Positions 24,101 to 36,300 of a DNA stretch of 64,000 bases are shown piece by piece. The notes under the pieces are model-generated. The model was not told the origin of the DNA, searched no databases, and was given only the letters and a program-made list of their open reading frames with translations. Position numbers and translations under genes: made by a program. This stretch comes from Brachionus plicatilis (lineage: Eukaryota; Rotifera; Eurotatoria; Ploima; Brachionidae), in contig QEOQ01000206.1 in assembly GCA_010279815.1 (NCBI GenBank), forward strand, positions 1,091,628 to 1,155,627. The letters run 5' to 3'. Position 1 is the stretch's first letter, and the number at the start of each line of letters is the position of its first letter.

Positions 24101-24722
24101 AGACATATTATGTAATAAGATATTTGGAAAAAAAGAAAATCGGGATGATGCCTTAATTTCTAGCAAAAGCGAAGATGAATTTACTTTTAAAGTTAATGAA
24201 TTGATCGAGGAACTTAATTATTTTGAACCAAAAAGGAAGAATGATTTGATGATGGGTGATTGGTTTGCGAAATATAAAGCACAAAAGATTTTTGATTTTG
24301 TTATAAAACCAAGTTTAAATTTCCCAGATATGCTCTCGAGATATTTAACTACAAATGACATAGAAAGTTTTAACAACAAAATAAAAACTGAGTTAATAAA
24401 ATTGAAAACAAACTCAATTTCAGAGGTACTTGAGTATTTTAAGACTGTTTCAATCAATCAGATAAATCAAGCGAAATTAGCGATTTATGGCTCCGGTGAT
24501 TATGAAATTGCTAATCTTTACAGAAGATTATCAGTATCAAGTCATACTTGGTCTCATCTAACTGACGAGAAGCAAAAGAATCTTGCCAGAAAATTTTTAA
24601 AAATGATTCCACCACCAAAAGATCAAATTAAAATAAAAAGAAATGTAACTTCCCTTTACGAAAATCAGAAAAAAGAGGCAAAAGATTGCAATAGAAAAAA
24701 TAAAAAATTTCGCCTCATTTAA
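21172..24722 (+). CDS. OTU-domain plus MULE transposase fusion protein
   Basis: Predicted exons are 21172-21273, 21346-21475, 21590-22102, 22148-22236, 22316-22366, 22418-22536, 22577-22689, 22779-23513, 23567-23710 and 23758-24722. Phases agree, giving 986 residues. An OTU-type deubiquitinase-like cysteine protease domain comes first. It has ILGDGNCFYRS (Asp107, Cys110) and NHFV (His271), the expected catalytic triad. The C-terminal half is a MULE-type DDE transposase: NIDTTFDLG (Asp660), ITDDDSSLPDAF (Asp737) followed by a CCNH motif, and TTNDIESFNNK (Glu868). Family role: cut-and-paste transposition in the nucleus; the protease part may counter host ubiquitin or SUMO-like control, which is inference. 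The last 45 or so codons lie in the right terminal repeat. Exon 2 could instead begin at 21322, adding eight residues. The first donor (GTACAA) is weak. Two separate proteins remain possible but nothing requires it. Confidence 0.82.
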
Positions 24723-25520
24723 GTTAATATTTTTATTTTTACATGGTTAAAAATTTAAGACAAAGACTTTATTTTTTTATTAAATTAATTGTTATTAAAA
24801 TTAATTGTAACTTTTATTTAAAAAGTTTAAAAACTAAATTAATAAAACAAAAAATATCAAATATTACAATTATAAATTGAATTTTTCTCAATTATTATGA
24901 AATCTTTTGAAATTCTCGAAAACTATACATCCTGGAGAAAAACTAGTCACATTTTTAGAAAGCTCGTTAAATTCTCTTCAAGAAAAATGGGGGTCAGTTG
25001 GGGGTCAGTCGTATAAAATTGGGGGTCAGGTTTCTTTAAAAGTAGATTATAGTTTTTTCGCTAAAAATAAAATTGAATTTAAGAAAACAAACATAAAAAT
25101 CAAAAAGCTTAGAAAATTCTTGATCTAATGGTATATCGTATTAAAAATTTTAAAATCCGATATCAGAATAACTAAGGTCTTTTATTATAATCAAAATATC
25201 TCAAAAACTATACATCCTGGAGAAAAACTAGGCACATTTTTGGAAAGCTAGTTAAATTCTCTTCAAGAAAAATGGGGGTCAGTTGGGGGTCAGTCGTAAA
25301 AAATTGGGGGTCAGTAGGGGGTCAGGTTTTTAAAAGTATAAAAATATTCGATTTTCACAAAAAATAAAAATTTTGGAGACAAACTAGTTTAATTTTCAAA
25401 AAATAGAGAAAAATTCAAACTAAATGATATATTAAAACTTTAAAAAATATTTTTGCTTTGCAAAATAAATGGGGGTCAGAAAATTTTAAAAAAATGGGGG
25501 TCAGTATTTTAGTAGGACCC
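24589..25520. repeat. Right terminal inverted repeat of the MULE
   Basis: Inverted copy of 20119-21051, with nine copies of GGGGGTCA. It includes the 3' end of the transposase coding region and a likely polyadenylation signal (AATAAA at 24841). The short open frame at 24907-25128 and its twin on the other strand at the left end are by-products of the repeat, not genes. Confidence 0.88.
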
Positions 25521-25528
25521 AAATAAAT
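25521..25528. repeat. Target-site duplication, right copy
   Basis: AAATAAAT immediately follows the terminal GGACCC and matches 20111-20118 exactly. Confidence 0.75.
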
Positions 25529-27252
25529 TGATTTGAAAAAAATATAAATTTATTTGATAAACTTCCTGTCAGCAATTTATTTATTGATATTTTTAAAAAT
25601 TTAACAAAAAGATAATAAAAATCACTTTTATTTCAGAAAAAAAAAGTTGTCAAAAATAAATCCTCTTGATTTTATTATTTCAAAAAGTGAAATTTTGAGT
25701 ATTAGATAAATCTTCTAAGCAAAAAGTTTGCTAAAAATTAAATATTAATTAAGAATTGATAAAATTAATTCATTGAACCTAGATTTGAATAAATTCCAAG
25801 TTTTATTGTTATTTTTTCAAGCTAATGAGTTTTGACGTCAAGCCGAAAGTAATCCGTTGGTTCAACGGATTGACCAAATTCAAGAATTACATAAATATTT
25901 TGCCTTTATTAAATTTAGACTTTATTCTAATAGATGATGAATAATCAAAAATTTTACAACGGCTTAAGATAATTTCAACTTAAAAGTAGCCCAAATAATG
26001 CTTCAAGATTAGATTGAAGAAAATTATTTCTAAGGAAAAATGACCATTTCGAAGCGTAGCTTTTTCGAAATAATAGACGAAAAATATCAATTGAATTAAT
26101 GACAGTGTCTTTTTGAATTTGAGAAAAAAGATTAAAATCAAGTTTATAAAATAGTTGATCAACGAACCAATGTGTGTGTGAGACATCATTATTACTCTAA
26201 TAATACAATTGAAAGTTCAACTTTTGAGCAATAGAAAAACCTTAAAGTTATATAAAGCTCTAAGGGGATTAATTAGAAAGCAAAGCTAGAAATAGATTTT
26301 GGTTTTAATAAGTTTAAATAAGGCGACAAATTACCGACTCAAGTTTATTTAATTAGTTTTAATATTTTCTGAAATTTTTATAGAATATTTTCTAAAATTG
26401 AAAATTAGATAACAAGCCCACGGATTTAATTAAGAAAGTTTGCATACCATCAAGTATTTGTTCGAAAATTTTAAAAATTTTAATTAAAATTTTGAATTAA
26501 AATAAAGAATCCAGTAAAAAAAAAGATGGGTTTATTTTTTGTTTTCGAGTATCAATCAGCTTAGGCTTAGGGATTTAAATTCTACGAATTATTTTTTACA
26601 GTTTTGTAATACGTTGATTTTAAGTATTAAGCAAACATTCATTGTAGATGACATTAAAATTTCCAAATTAAATAAAAAAATGGAAAATTTTGTAAAATAT
26701 TTCGAAAAAAATGTCTTTTGCATAAGAAAAAGCTATTTTAAAAAGTTTCTGTTTTTTAGCTTTAGAGTTTCAGCTGGCCTAAATGGTTATTTGTTCCGCG
26801 ATGCATACCATTTAGTTAATTCTGTGTGAACCAGCTTTTATAATTTATTTAGCTCAAATTTTTCATGAATAAGCAAATCAAGTTATCAGTTAAAATTAAA
26901 TTTGACCATTTTAAATTTTTATAAAGCGATAGCTAGTTTAAATGTGACATTTAGTACCTAAAATAATTCATCAGATTTTAAAATTTAAAATAAGTAACCA
27001 TGTTTGTTTAAAACAAATAAAAATGAATATAAAAAACAGATCGTTTATTGAAAACGACATTTAGAGAAGTTATTACATAACAAAATAGACTTTAATTTTG
27101 AATTTTGAAAAAAATTAGTTTTACACATTTTGAAATTTTTTGACTTGTTAAAATTAAACAAATAACTTTTAAGAAGTTTTTTTTTTTTATTAAAGCTTGA
27201 TTGTATTTATTTTTTGCTTAGATTTTATTAGATAAACATTATTTATATGTAA
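25529..27252. other. AT-rich region between the MULE and Shisa-like copy 3
   Basis: No credible gene. A small hairpin with a 9-bp stem (AATCCGTTG, loop, CAACGGATT) lies at 25851-25871. An open stretch at 26539-26829 has no recognisable motif and AT-biased composition, so I do not call it. Confidence 0.4.
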
Positions 27253-28216
27253 ATGAAATTGACAATAAATTTTGAATATATTTTTGAATTTTTTATTGTT
27301 GTTTTACTATTCAGAGGTAAGACTTTGCATTTAAAAAATACAAATAAATTATTGTATAATTTAGGCTTCGAGTCAATAGAATTATGTAGACAATACTCGA
27401 TCGGAAACCTGATGTACAACTCATTTTATTGCCTCGACTACTGCTGCGGGAACTGTAATTTTAGGTATTGCTGTTCGAATGAGACCTATTTGATAGATCA
27501 GAACAAATGCACTAATAATATTGTCCAACTTCAACTTGAATGGTTTACTAAAAAAGCCAAGACGGCAAATTCGACAATCACCAGCACCAGAGTTACAACT
27601 GCACCAAGTAATAGGATAAATTTAATATTTTAGTTTTTTTAAATTTTTTTAAATTGAAGAAAAATACCAAAATATCGTTGATACCTGTGAATTTGCCAAT
27701 ACTCAACCTAAAAAGTGTTCGCCTAACAAGCGCTTTTGCTGCGGCTCATGTCAAAAGCAATATTGCTGTAATGATATTCAAGAAAGGCTAAATCAATTTG
27801 AATGCAAATTTTTGACAAATTACTCATCATTGAATCAAGATAATCAAGCTAATTCGTAAATTTTTGTGAAAGAAAAATTTTTTTTTAATTGATTATTTAA
27901 GGAATTCTTATATTTATGTTATATTGACCCTAATTTTAGTGCTTCTATTGGCGTTTGCTTGCATACCTTTTGTTATATTTGTTAACAAGCGATCAAAAAA
28001 GAATAATGTTCCTAATAACGGACTTCCTTTTCAAAGCTTAGGTATTTTTGTTAAATTTTGAGGCAAATTAATAATTTATTTTGTTTTTCTTTAGTGCCTC
28101 TTTCAATTTTAGAGCAACTTAATAGCACAACAATTAGCACCATAAGCGATAAGCCTAAAATTTCGACTACCCAAAAAGAAGATTCTCCCCCAGCATATTC
28201 AACGATTTTTAATTGA
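27253..28216 (+). CDS. Shisa-like membrane protein, copy 3, with two tandem Cys modules
   Basis: Exons 27253-27316, 27365-27607, 27660-27855, 27902-28041 and 28095-28216 give 254 residues. A signal peptide is followed by two successive Shisa-type modules: FYCLDYCCGNCNFRYCC in exon 2 and CSPNKRFCCGSCQKQYCC in exon 3. Next comes a transmembrane helix (YVILTLILVLLLAFACIPF), a basic stop-transfer segment (NKRSKK) and a tail ending in PPAYSTIFN. PPAY is a complete PPxY motif, the classical ligand of WW domains such as NEDD4-type ubiquitin ligases. Copies 1 and 2 have a single module, so exon 2 (phase 1-1) looks like a duplicated exon. The first intron (48 bp) is in frame without stops and may be retained. 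The ligand or receptor partner is unknown. Confidence 0.72.
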
Positions 28217-31200
28217 GCTTTTTATTTAATTATTGGATTATAATAAATATTCAAATCTTAAATTTAATTTTTAATTATGCAATTTTTTAAGCTTAAATCT
28301 TTAATTTTCGCTGTTTTTAAAATTCCAGAATAGTAAAAAATGAAAATTGAAAAAAGAAATAATATTAATTTAATTTTTTTTTTATTTAAAAATATGATTA
28401 TAGTCTATTTTATTATAAAGTCAATAAGAATCCCTTAAATTAGAAATATTACCATGCAGGTCTGCAAGCGGAAATACAGACCTGTTGTTTTTATACAACA
28501 AACGGACCCATACTTTTTGATCTATGACTATTTTTATGCAAAATTTAATAAGCTTTTCAACAAAACCACTCATATTTTTGAATTAAACATAAACAATTTT
28601 ATATTAATTTTTAAATTAAGTATTTAGGTTATAAATATTTTAAAATATTTATTTTATAGATTTTGAAAATTAGAAAAATTTTCTTTTCCATTTTTCAAGT
28701 TTCAAAAGTTTAATAATTCTAAAAATATTCTTTCTTTTTTGATTGAAATTTATTCTGAATCTCTAAGTGACAGAGAAAATAGCTTGAAATTACTAACTAA
28801 GCTAGAAATGCTTGGTTCAGGTGAATAAGAGATTTCTGATATTTTCAAAAAATTTTAAAAACATAAAATGTCTGTTACAATAACAGAAATATAGAAAGAA
28901 AATAATTAAAAATATTTATTTATCAGAATGAACTGAAAAGAAATAACACATGAATAAATTTTTAATTAAAAAAAATTCCATACCAAAATGGTATCGAAAA
29001 AGATAAACAAACTGGCATAAATTCAAATATTTAAATCCGATTGTTTAGAAAAAAGATAAAATATTTTTTATTATCACAGCATCAATTAAAGCATTTAATG
29101 GAACCCAAATGGCACGAGCGGATTTTTCTGAAATTAAATTGATTTTAAGGAATCGATCTGCACTTCATAACACGGAAACGTATTCATGAACGGGATCCGA
29201 AATTAAAAATAACTGAAGATTCTTAATAAAAGATAATTTTTATTAAAGCCTCTTATTTCAGGAAGAATCGAAAAATGTTTCTAAAAAATTTTTTCGACAG
29301 CAATTAATTTTTTAATTCAACTGATTTTTTTCATTTTATAAGTAATATTCTCTCGACTGAATAATTTCTACTTCACATGCTTATTTATTCTTAGATGTAT
29401 TAGATCTATCAGTAATTTTTTCAATTTTTCTCTCAAAAATTAAAAATTTAGAAAATTATAATAAAAATGAATTGAAATATTTGTGCCTAACGACTATGAA
29501 ATAATTGTATAAGATATTTCTTTGTTTGATTTAATTGTTTTTTTCCGATAAATCAATACAGACAGAATTCAAAAATTTTGTTCTTAAGTTATCAAGAAAA
29601 TATATAATAAAATATTATATCATATTTAATTGTTAAAATCTAATCCCACGATTTCGACGATTAGACTGCTTGCGGCCACACAAAATTTGAATTGATCATT
29701 GACTTAGTATTTTGAAATAAATAAAATTGTATAGTTAAAAAATTACAGAAAAGCTTATCAGTTAAATTTTGAGACTTTCTTTCTTTCGAAAAAAAAACTT
29801 GCTGTTTGTGCAAACCAAGTGAAATTAATTAAATTTTATCAAAGGTCAGACAAACGATAATATTGTTTATTTTATAAAAAAATTTAGTTTCTATTTTGTT
29901 TATAGTGGAATCAGGCATTAATTTTTATTATAAAAATTTGATCTAAAAAAAGAAAAATGTTTCATTTCAAAGTTTTCTTTCGAAAAGTTAAAATTTTTTA
30001 ACAAGCTTCTTTTAATTTTTAAATAGGATAATATTTTCACCATTCTGGTCTTGTTTCCAAATTAAAAAGTAAAATCAAACATGATTCTTTTAAAGTAAAG
30101 AATAATTTATTAAAAATAGCAGGAAAAATTTGTAAGATTTTAGATGAATTTACCTTGATGAAAAAAAGTAATTTTAGACTCAATTTTAAATTATAAACTT
30201 TGGATCCAATAATTCTTATATTCAAATAATTATCAAACAAGACATGATATTTAATAATTTATCAAACTGATAGATAAGTTAATTATTTTTTTGTTTTTAT
30301 AGCATGTATCAAATTGACATGCAAAAGAAAAACTAGGCTTATGATGGATTAATGTCAAGCTGCGACTAAATTTATTTATCAATTTTTAAATAAATAAAAA
30401 ATAATGAAACTTTATTCGGCGTGTAATTTCTCACTTCAATTTAAAACAATTAAATTTCATATTTATTAACCATAGCAATTTTATTTTTACCTTGAAAATA
30501 TTTTTTTTTTGAAAATATAAGTAGATTTAAAAATCCTGATTAATTTTCAAAGCCATCAAGTTTCTGGACGAGTCTTGAAAATTAAAAATACTTAACGATT
30601 TCTTTTTATTTTCTTAACTTTATGTTTAAAAATATTTTAGATTAATTGGATTCTACTTAACAAAGGCTATTTATACACAATTTCAAAGTTCAAATAAATT
30701 TGTATCTTATTTATAATTTTATGCAAGGGGTTTAATAAAAAATGAATTTACAAATCCGAAAAAAATTAAAATTAAATAATTCATTTTTTTAATCGCTCAT
30801 TGCTTTAAACGATTTGAATTTTTTAGCGTTACGTGGAGTAATATAAAAGTAAAATTATGAATTAAAAACCTAAGCAAGATTTATAACAAAATTTTGCTTA
30901 TAAAGATTGTTTGTAGATAAGATCCAAAATCAAAAATTAAAAAATTCAAATTGCAAATAAGATTTTGAGGGCATTTTTTGTATAATTTACAAAGCATAGC
31001 TGGCATATGACGAATATGACCTTTTATTTATCCTTAAGCACTTAATTCTAGTAAATTTTGTTTTTTACTCAAAAATTAGACCTAATAATTTACAAAAAAT
31101 TTGTAAAATTTTATAAAATATGATTATTTCAATAAAAATTATACTCATTAGGCAATTGCTAATCAAGAAATGTGAGTCAAATTGTAATTGAATTAAAAAA

Positions 31201-33387
31201 TGAATAAATTCAACTATGAAGCAAATAATTCATAATGAAACATTGTGGCACCTTTATGCTTATATTTTGATGTGACGATGATATTCCAATATGAGCAGGT
31301 CCTTCAATGTAATACTTGGTCGGATGTATACGATTTTTAATATAGGATAATATTGTAACAGAAGTAGTAAGGTTTTGGAATTTTTAGAATTTTGCCTCTA
31401 CATAAAAAGCGTCGATTAAAATTCCATATGGCAGCAGAAAAAATACAAAATTTAGTATAATCATTGGACCTAAGCTATTCATTAATATCACTTTCTATTC
31501 GGATGCGATTATTTTTATATAATTTTTATATTGAAATGAAAAATTAATTCTGAAAGATAAGAGAGTATTAATATTTGATGTGTTATCTTTAATTAAAATT
31601 TTTGAAAGCTCTGCAAACCTTTAAGTTTTACACATCATTATAAATGATATTCTGTGATGCCGAGTTTTTACAGACTGATTAAAAATTTTACAATAATATT
31701 AATGCTCTCAAATTTTCAGAACTAATCTATATTTTCCTTGAAAAAATTGTGAAATAGAATATTTTTAAAACATGTAAATTCTGATAGTTACGTAATTTTT
31801 TTTACTTATTGTATTAAAATTAAGTCTCAAGGACAAAAAAAGGATAGATTAAAATGTGATCTGTAAATAAAAAAAAGAAAAAAAAATTAATAATTTTCTT
31901 AACTTGAGAAAGAATTTAAAATTTTTTTTTTTTACTAATTTTTAATTTTTTTTTGGACAAACTAAAAAAAATACCAAAAATAAGATAAATCAGTTTTTTA
32001 TTTAATCAAGAAATATACGAATCATGCCAAGTAAAATTTTTCTTCTTTAAATATTCTCCAAATGTTATAAATTTTTATTTGAAAGTTATTAAAATTATTT
32101 GAATTTATTTTCACTTAAAGTGAGATTCATCAAATTTTACTGTATGACATGCTTTAATTATTTTCTACAATGAATATAATTACTATAAGGTACTAAGAAG
32201 TTTTGAAAAATGTATTCTTTTTTTGTCTGTATATTCTTGTTTTTATTTTTTTAGCGCTAATAATCGAAAATTATGATTTTATAATTAAAAAAATTAATCT
32301 TAAAAGAAGTAGAACAATAACTTTTATTACCTTAAATTATTAAATTTTGGATTCAAGCAACTTCTTTTTTTAATACCAAAAATCTAAGAATACGCAAATT
32401 TTGCCATAAAAAATATTCAAAAGATACTTGGTTTCATGGTGGATAAAGTTTGGTTTAAATACATAATTTAACTATTTAGTTTAGATTTTACATTTATTCA
32501 AATGAATATAATTGAATTTTTGATTTATTTCGTTTGTGTCTATTCTGACTATTTTAATGTAAAGTTTGAACAAAGGTAAATTATGATTAGAAAAAAATAA
32601 TAAGACATACTAGTTGTCGATGCCTTTTTGGAATGTATTAGATTAATAGAAAATAAGAGAATATTAAAAATCCATAAATTCTTTCCTTTTGAAAAATAGA
32701 CTTGGAGTTTAAATAATTAGGAATTAGTTTCGAATGAATGACAAGTATGGCAATCGGATGGAGAATAACAAGAAAAAAAATAGAAAAATTATGTTTAATA
32801 CCTTAAAAATAAAAATAATTTAGTTTACGAAGCACAAAAAAATCGTCTAATTAAAAAAAAGGCCGCTTGGAAACTTGAATCAAATTCAAAAACCGACTTA
32901 ATGAATCATTCACCAAATATAATATATCAACATGAATATTATTTTTTGTTCATAATTTAACCTTTCAGCAAAATTCTATTTGTTAGGACCCTAAAAACTA
33001 GGTAGGAAATCATTTGACTATGGGTCACTGCGTTAAAGTAGATTAATCTGTTTCTAATTTTTTCTTGTTCTCACTAGTTGTGTTTATTCGATTGATTTGG
33101 ATTCATCGATCTATTTAAATTGGAGTAACCGTTTGACCACAAACTCATTTTTAATGAATAAATTTTAATATTTTTATTTTTTAATTTTTTTATAGGTGTA
33201 TGCCCATTTAGACTTTGTACATTATAAATTCGACGACCATAAGAAAAATTATTATTTGTTCGAAAACGATAATTTTCAAAATTGGGGACACATTATTTTT
33301 TTATTTTCTAGCGTTGTTATTTACCACTTGTTTTGTTTGTCGCGAGTTAAATTTATTATTAATCATTTGAACTAATTGTCAATCAAA
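28217..33387. other. Long AT-rich intergenic region upstream of Discs large
   Basis: About 5.2 kb with no gene or RNA that I can support. AATAAA at 28242-28247 is a likely polyadenylation signal for Shisa-like copy 3. A hairpin with an 8-bp stem (CAGGTCTG at 28457-28464, CAGACCTG at 28477-28484) stands out from the background. The right end should hold the Discs large promoter and perhaps a noncoding exon; an acceptor-like TTTTTTATAG occurs near 33187-33196. Confidence 0.45.
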
Positions 33388-36300
33388 ATGCCCGTCAAAA
33401 AAGATGGTAAGTGATTTTTTTTTAAAATTTTTATCTGTAATTTTCAAATAAAAATGGGAAAATTTCACCATTTTTTTGAACAATAAAATTCAAGACAATA
33501 AAATTTATTTTATAAAAAAATTCTCTAGGCTAAAAATAAAATTTCTAGGACAGTTTTAAATTTGTTTCGTGCTATTATTAAGTCTGAAAAATTTATCTAA
33601 AATAATTTAAAAGACAAAGAAATATAAACTAGGAACAAGGTTCTGAAGTATCAAAATTTTAAAATTTAACTCAGATTATGTTTACTTTTCAAAAAAATTT
33701 TTGAAACAAAGTTCAACAGTTTATCTGTAAAAATTATCTAAATTTTTAAATTTAGAACATTTTTTTGAATTTTTGCAATAAAATGAAAAAATGAAGTAAA
33801 GAATTCATCTAAGTTTATAAATCTATTTATTGAAAATAATGCGATGCTTTATGTATAAAATTTAAATACTGAACATTTAAAATTAAAAATTAGGTTTTTT
33901 GGCTTATTAAAAATAAGCGAATTTATATTTTTTATTTGAATTTAACACCTTTATTCTTATCATAATATTAATTTTCAAGGAAGAAAAGTCAAAATTTACT
34001 TTTAAAAATAAATAAAATATTGTATTTATTTCAAAGACTTAAGAATTTCATAAAGAAAAATATTTATTGAATAAATAATGTTTTATTAAAAAAGCAAAAA
34101 ATAATAAAATTTCTGGCTATCTTTTTTAGCGAATCTTTTGTTGTAAAAATGTCTTCAAAAATGAATTAATTGTGTTTTTTCAAATATCATTAATATAACA
34201 AAAGATCATTAAGGATAAAAAATTAATTGAAAATTTAACAATTATTAAATGAAGTTCAAAATAATCATATGCATTATTAATTTTCTAAAAAAAATTTTAT
34301 TTCTATCTGAAAAAAACTAAAAAAAGAACAATTTTACTCAGCTACTTTCCTTTTTTTAAAGTTAATTATCATTGCCAGAATAAGCGTGATTTGGAAATAA
34401 ATAATAGAAATAATCAGATTAATTCAATACACTGAAAAATGAAAATGAATAAATAAATGAACATTTTTATGATTTTATGTGAAAATTGGCTAAAGAGCGA
34501 CTTTTGGGTTAAAGGGAATGTAATAAGCAAAAATCTAAAAAAATATTTATCGAAATAAATAATGGTTGAAAATATCCCTTAAATTACATTTAGTTTCACA
34601 TAAAAATAATACGGCTATGAAAAAAAAAAAAATTTTATTTTTATTTAAGATGCACATCGAGCTTTAGAGCTTCTGGAAGAATACTGTTCTCGGTTGACGT
34701 CACCCCAAGACAAACAATTGCGAATAGCTATTGAAAAAGTCATTTACATATTTAAAAGTAGTCTTTTTCAAGCATTGCTGGACATTCAAGAGTTTTACGA
34801 AGCGATTCTTCTCGACGAAACAAAAGATACCAACTCAAAAGCTTTGGCAATACTGCGAATAGCAGATAGATGGATTGAAAATGCGCCAATATCCATGGGA
34901 CCTGTAATTTTAATTAATTTTTCTATTTTTGCCGATAAACTAGTCATTCGACTCATTTTAAAAAATTTTAAATCCTAATATCTTCTCTTGGGCAGATTTT
35001 TCAAATAAATTTATAAATCTTTTTCAGATTATTGTTGATTTATCTTTTTCTCTAAAAAAAAAATTATTAGTTAGCAAAAAAACTTTAATTTTATTAAAAA
35101 ATACTCTGTGAAACTTGTTTTAATTTAAAATTTTACAAAATGTATCTTTTATTATTTGCTTTAATAAAGCTTTATTCAATTAAGAACGTACAAAGTGAAT
35201 ATTCAAAAAATGGTCTAATGGTTCAAGTGGGTTCAGGAAATTTGAGCAACAGCCAGCAAGCTCTTTCCAACGATTCAGTCACAAGTCCAATTTCAAAAAA
35301 GAGTCCTTCAATTCAAAGTAACAAAAGTGAAAATATGTCTGTGGATGGACTGAATAACAATCAACACGTGTCGCCTAATGATCAAGCTAATCTGGTTCCA
35401 ACCTATGATGACCATTGGACTTATGAGCCAATTGTTTTAGAACGAACACCTGGTGTAAGTCTTGGTTTTAGCATTGCAGGTGGTACAGATAATCCAATGT
35501 ATGGAAATAACACAGCCATTTTCATTACGAAATTAACAACTGGAGGCTTGGCTGAGCGCGATGGACGCCTTAAGCCAAATGACATTTTGTACAAAGTAAA
35601 CGACACTGTGCTTGTGGATGCCGACCATTCCGAAGCGGTCAAAGCGCTCAAAGAAGCAGGGCAAACAGTTCGCTTGGTTGCCAAACGACTACAGCCAAGT
35701 GAGATCGATGACGTCAACTTACAAAAAACTCAAAGTGGTCTTGGATTCTCGATTTCAGGTGGTCTTGGCACCGAACTTTTTAAAAACGATCATGGCATTT
35801 TTATTACAAAAATTATTCCGGGCGGTGCAGCTGATCTTGATGGAAAATTGGCTGTGGGCGACAGACTTATTAGTGTAATTATTAATTTTAATTATTTGGT
35901 TAATTTAGTTTAATTTTTTAATTAAGGTCAATGATTTTAGCCTTGAATATGTCACACATGATGATGCTGTTAAAGTAATTGCTGGAATTGTGGATGAGTT
36001 TAATGAGATTGTTTTACGAGTGGGCAAAGTTACCCAATACACTACTCAAAACGAAATGAATCTAGCGTAAGTAGAATTATTTCTAAATAAAAGATAAAAA
36101 TTTGTTAATGAGTCATTTTGTTTAATTAATAAATAAAAAAAATTAAAAAATTAAAAAAAAAAATTTTATAAATTAAGCAATTAAGCAAATTTGAAAAACA
36201 TCTGAAAAAATCAATCAAAATTAAAAAAAGAATAAGTAAAAAATTATCTTACAAATTGCTGTTTAAGCATTGAAATACCTAGAATCGGAGGCATAAAGAA

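Larger units (their letters stand above)
20119..25520. mobile_element. Complete OTU-encoding Mutator-like (MULE) DNA transposon, 5402 bp
   Basis: The element is bounded by inverted repeats of about 930 bp (20119-21051 and 24589-25520) that begin GGGTCCTACTAAAATACTGA, and it is flanked by an 8-bp duplication, AAATAAAT. It carries one spliced gene (21172-24722) with an OTU protease domain and an MULE DDE transposase, with no stop or frameshift in the predicted message. One 73-codon segment of the repeats translates identically in both, which points to recent mobility. It lies between Shisa-like copies 2 and 3. Long inverted repeats, duplication length and transposase type all agree with the Mutator superfamily. 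Confidence 0.88.

Noticed and set aside
25851..25871. 9-bp-stem hairpin AATCCGTTG/CAACGGATT
   Set aside because: Too short and isolated to assign a role; noted only in the intergenic entry.
26539..26829. 96-residue open frame
   Set aside because: No domain, no splice-compatible neighbour and a composition like the intergenic background.
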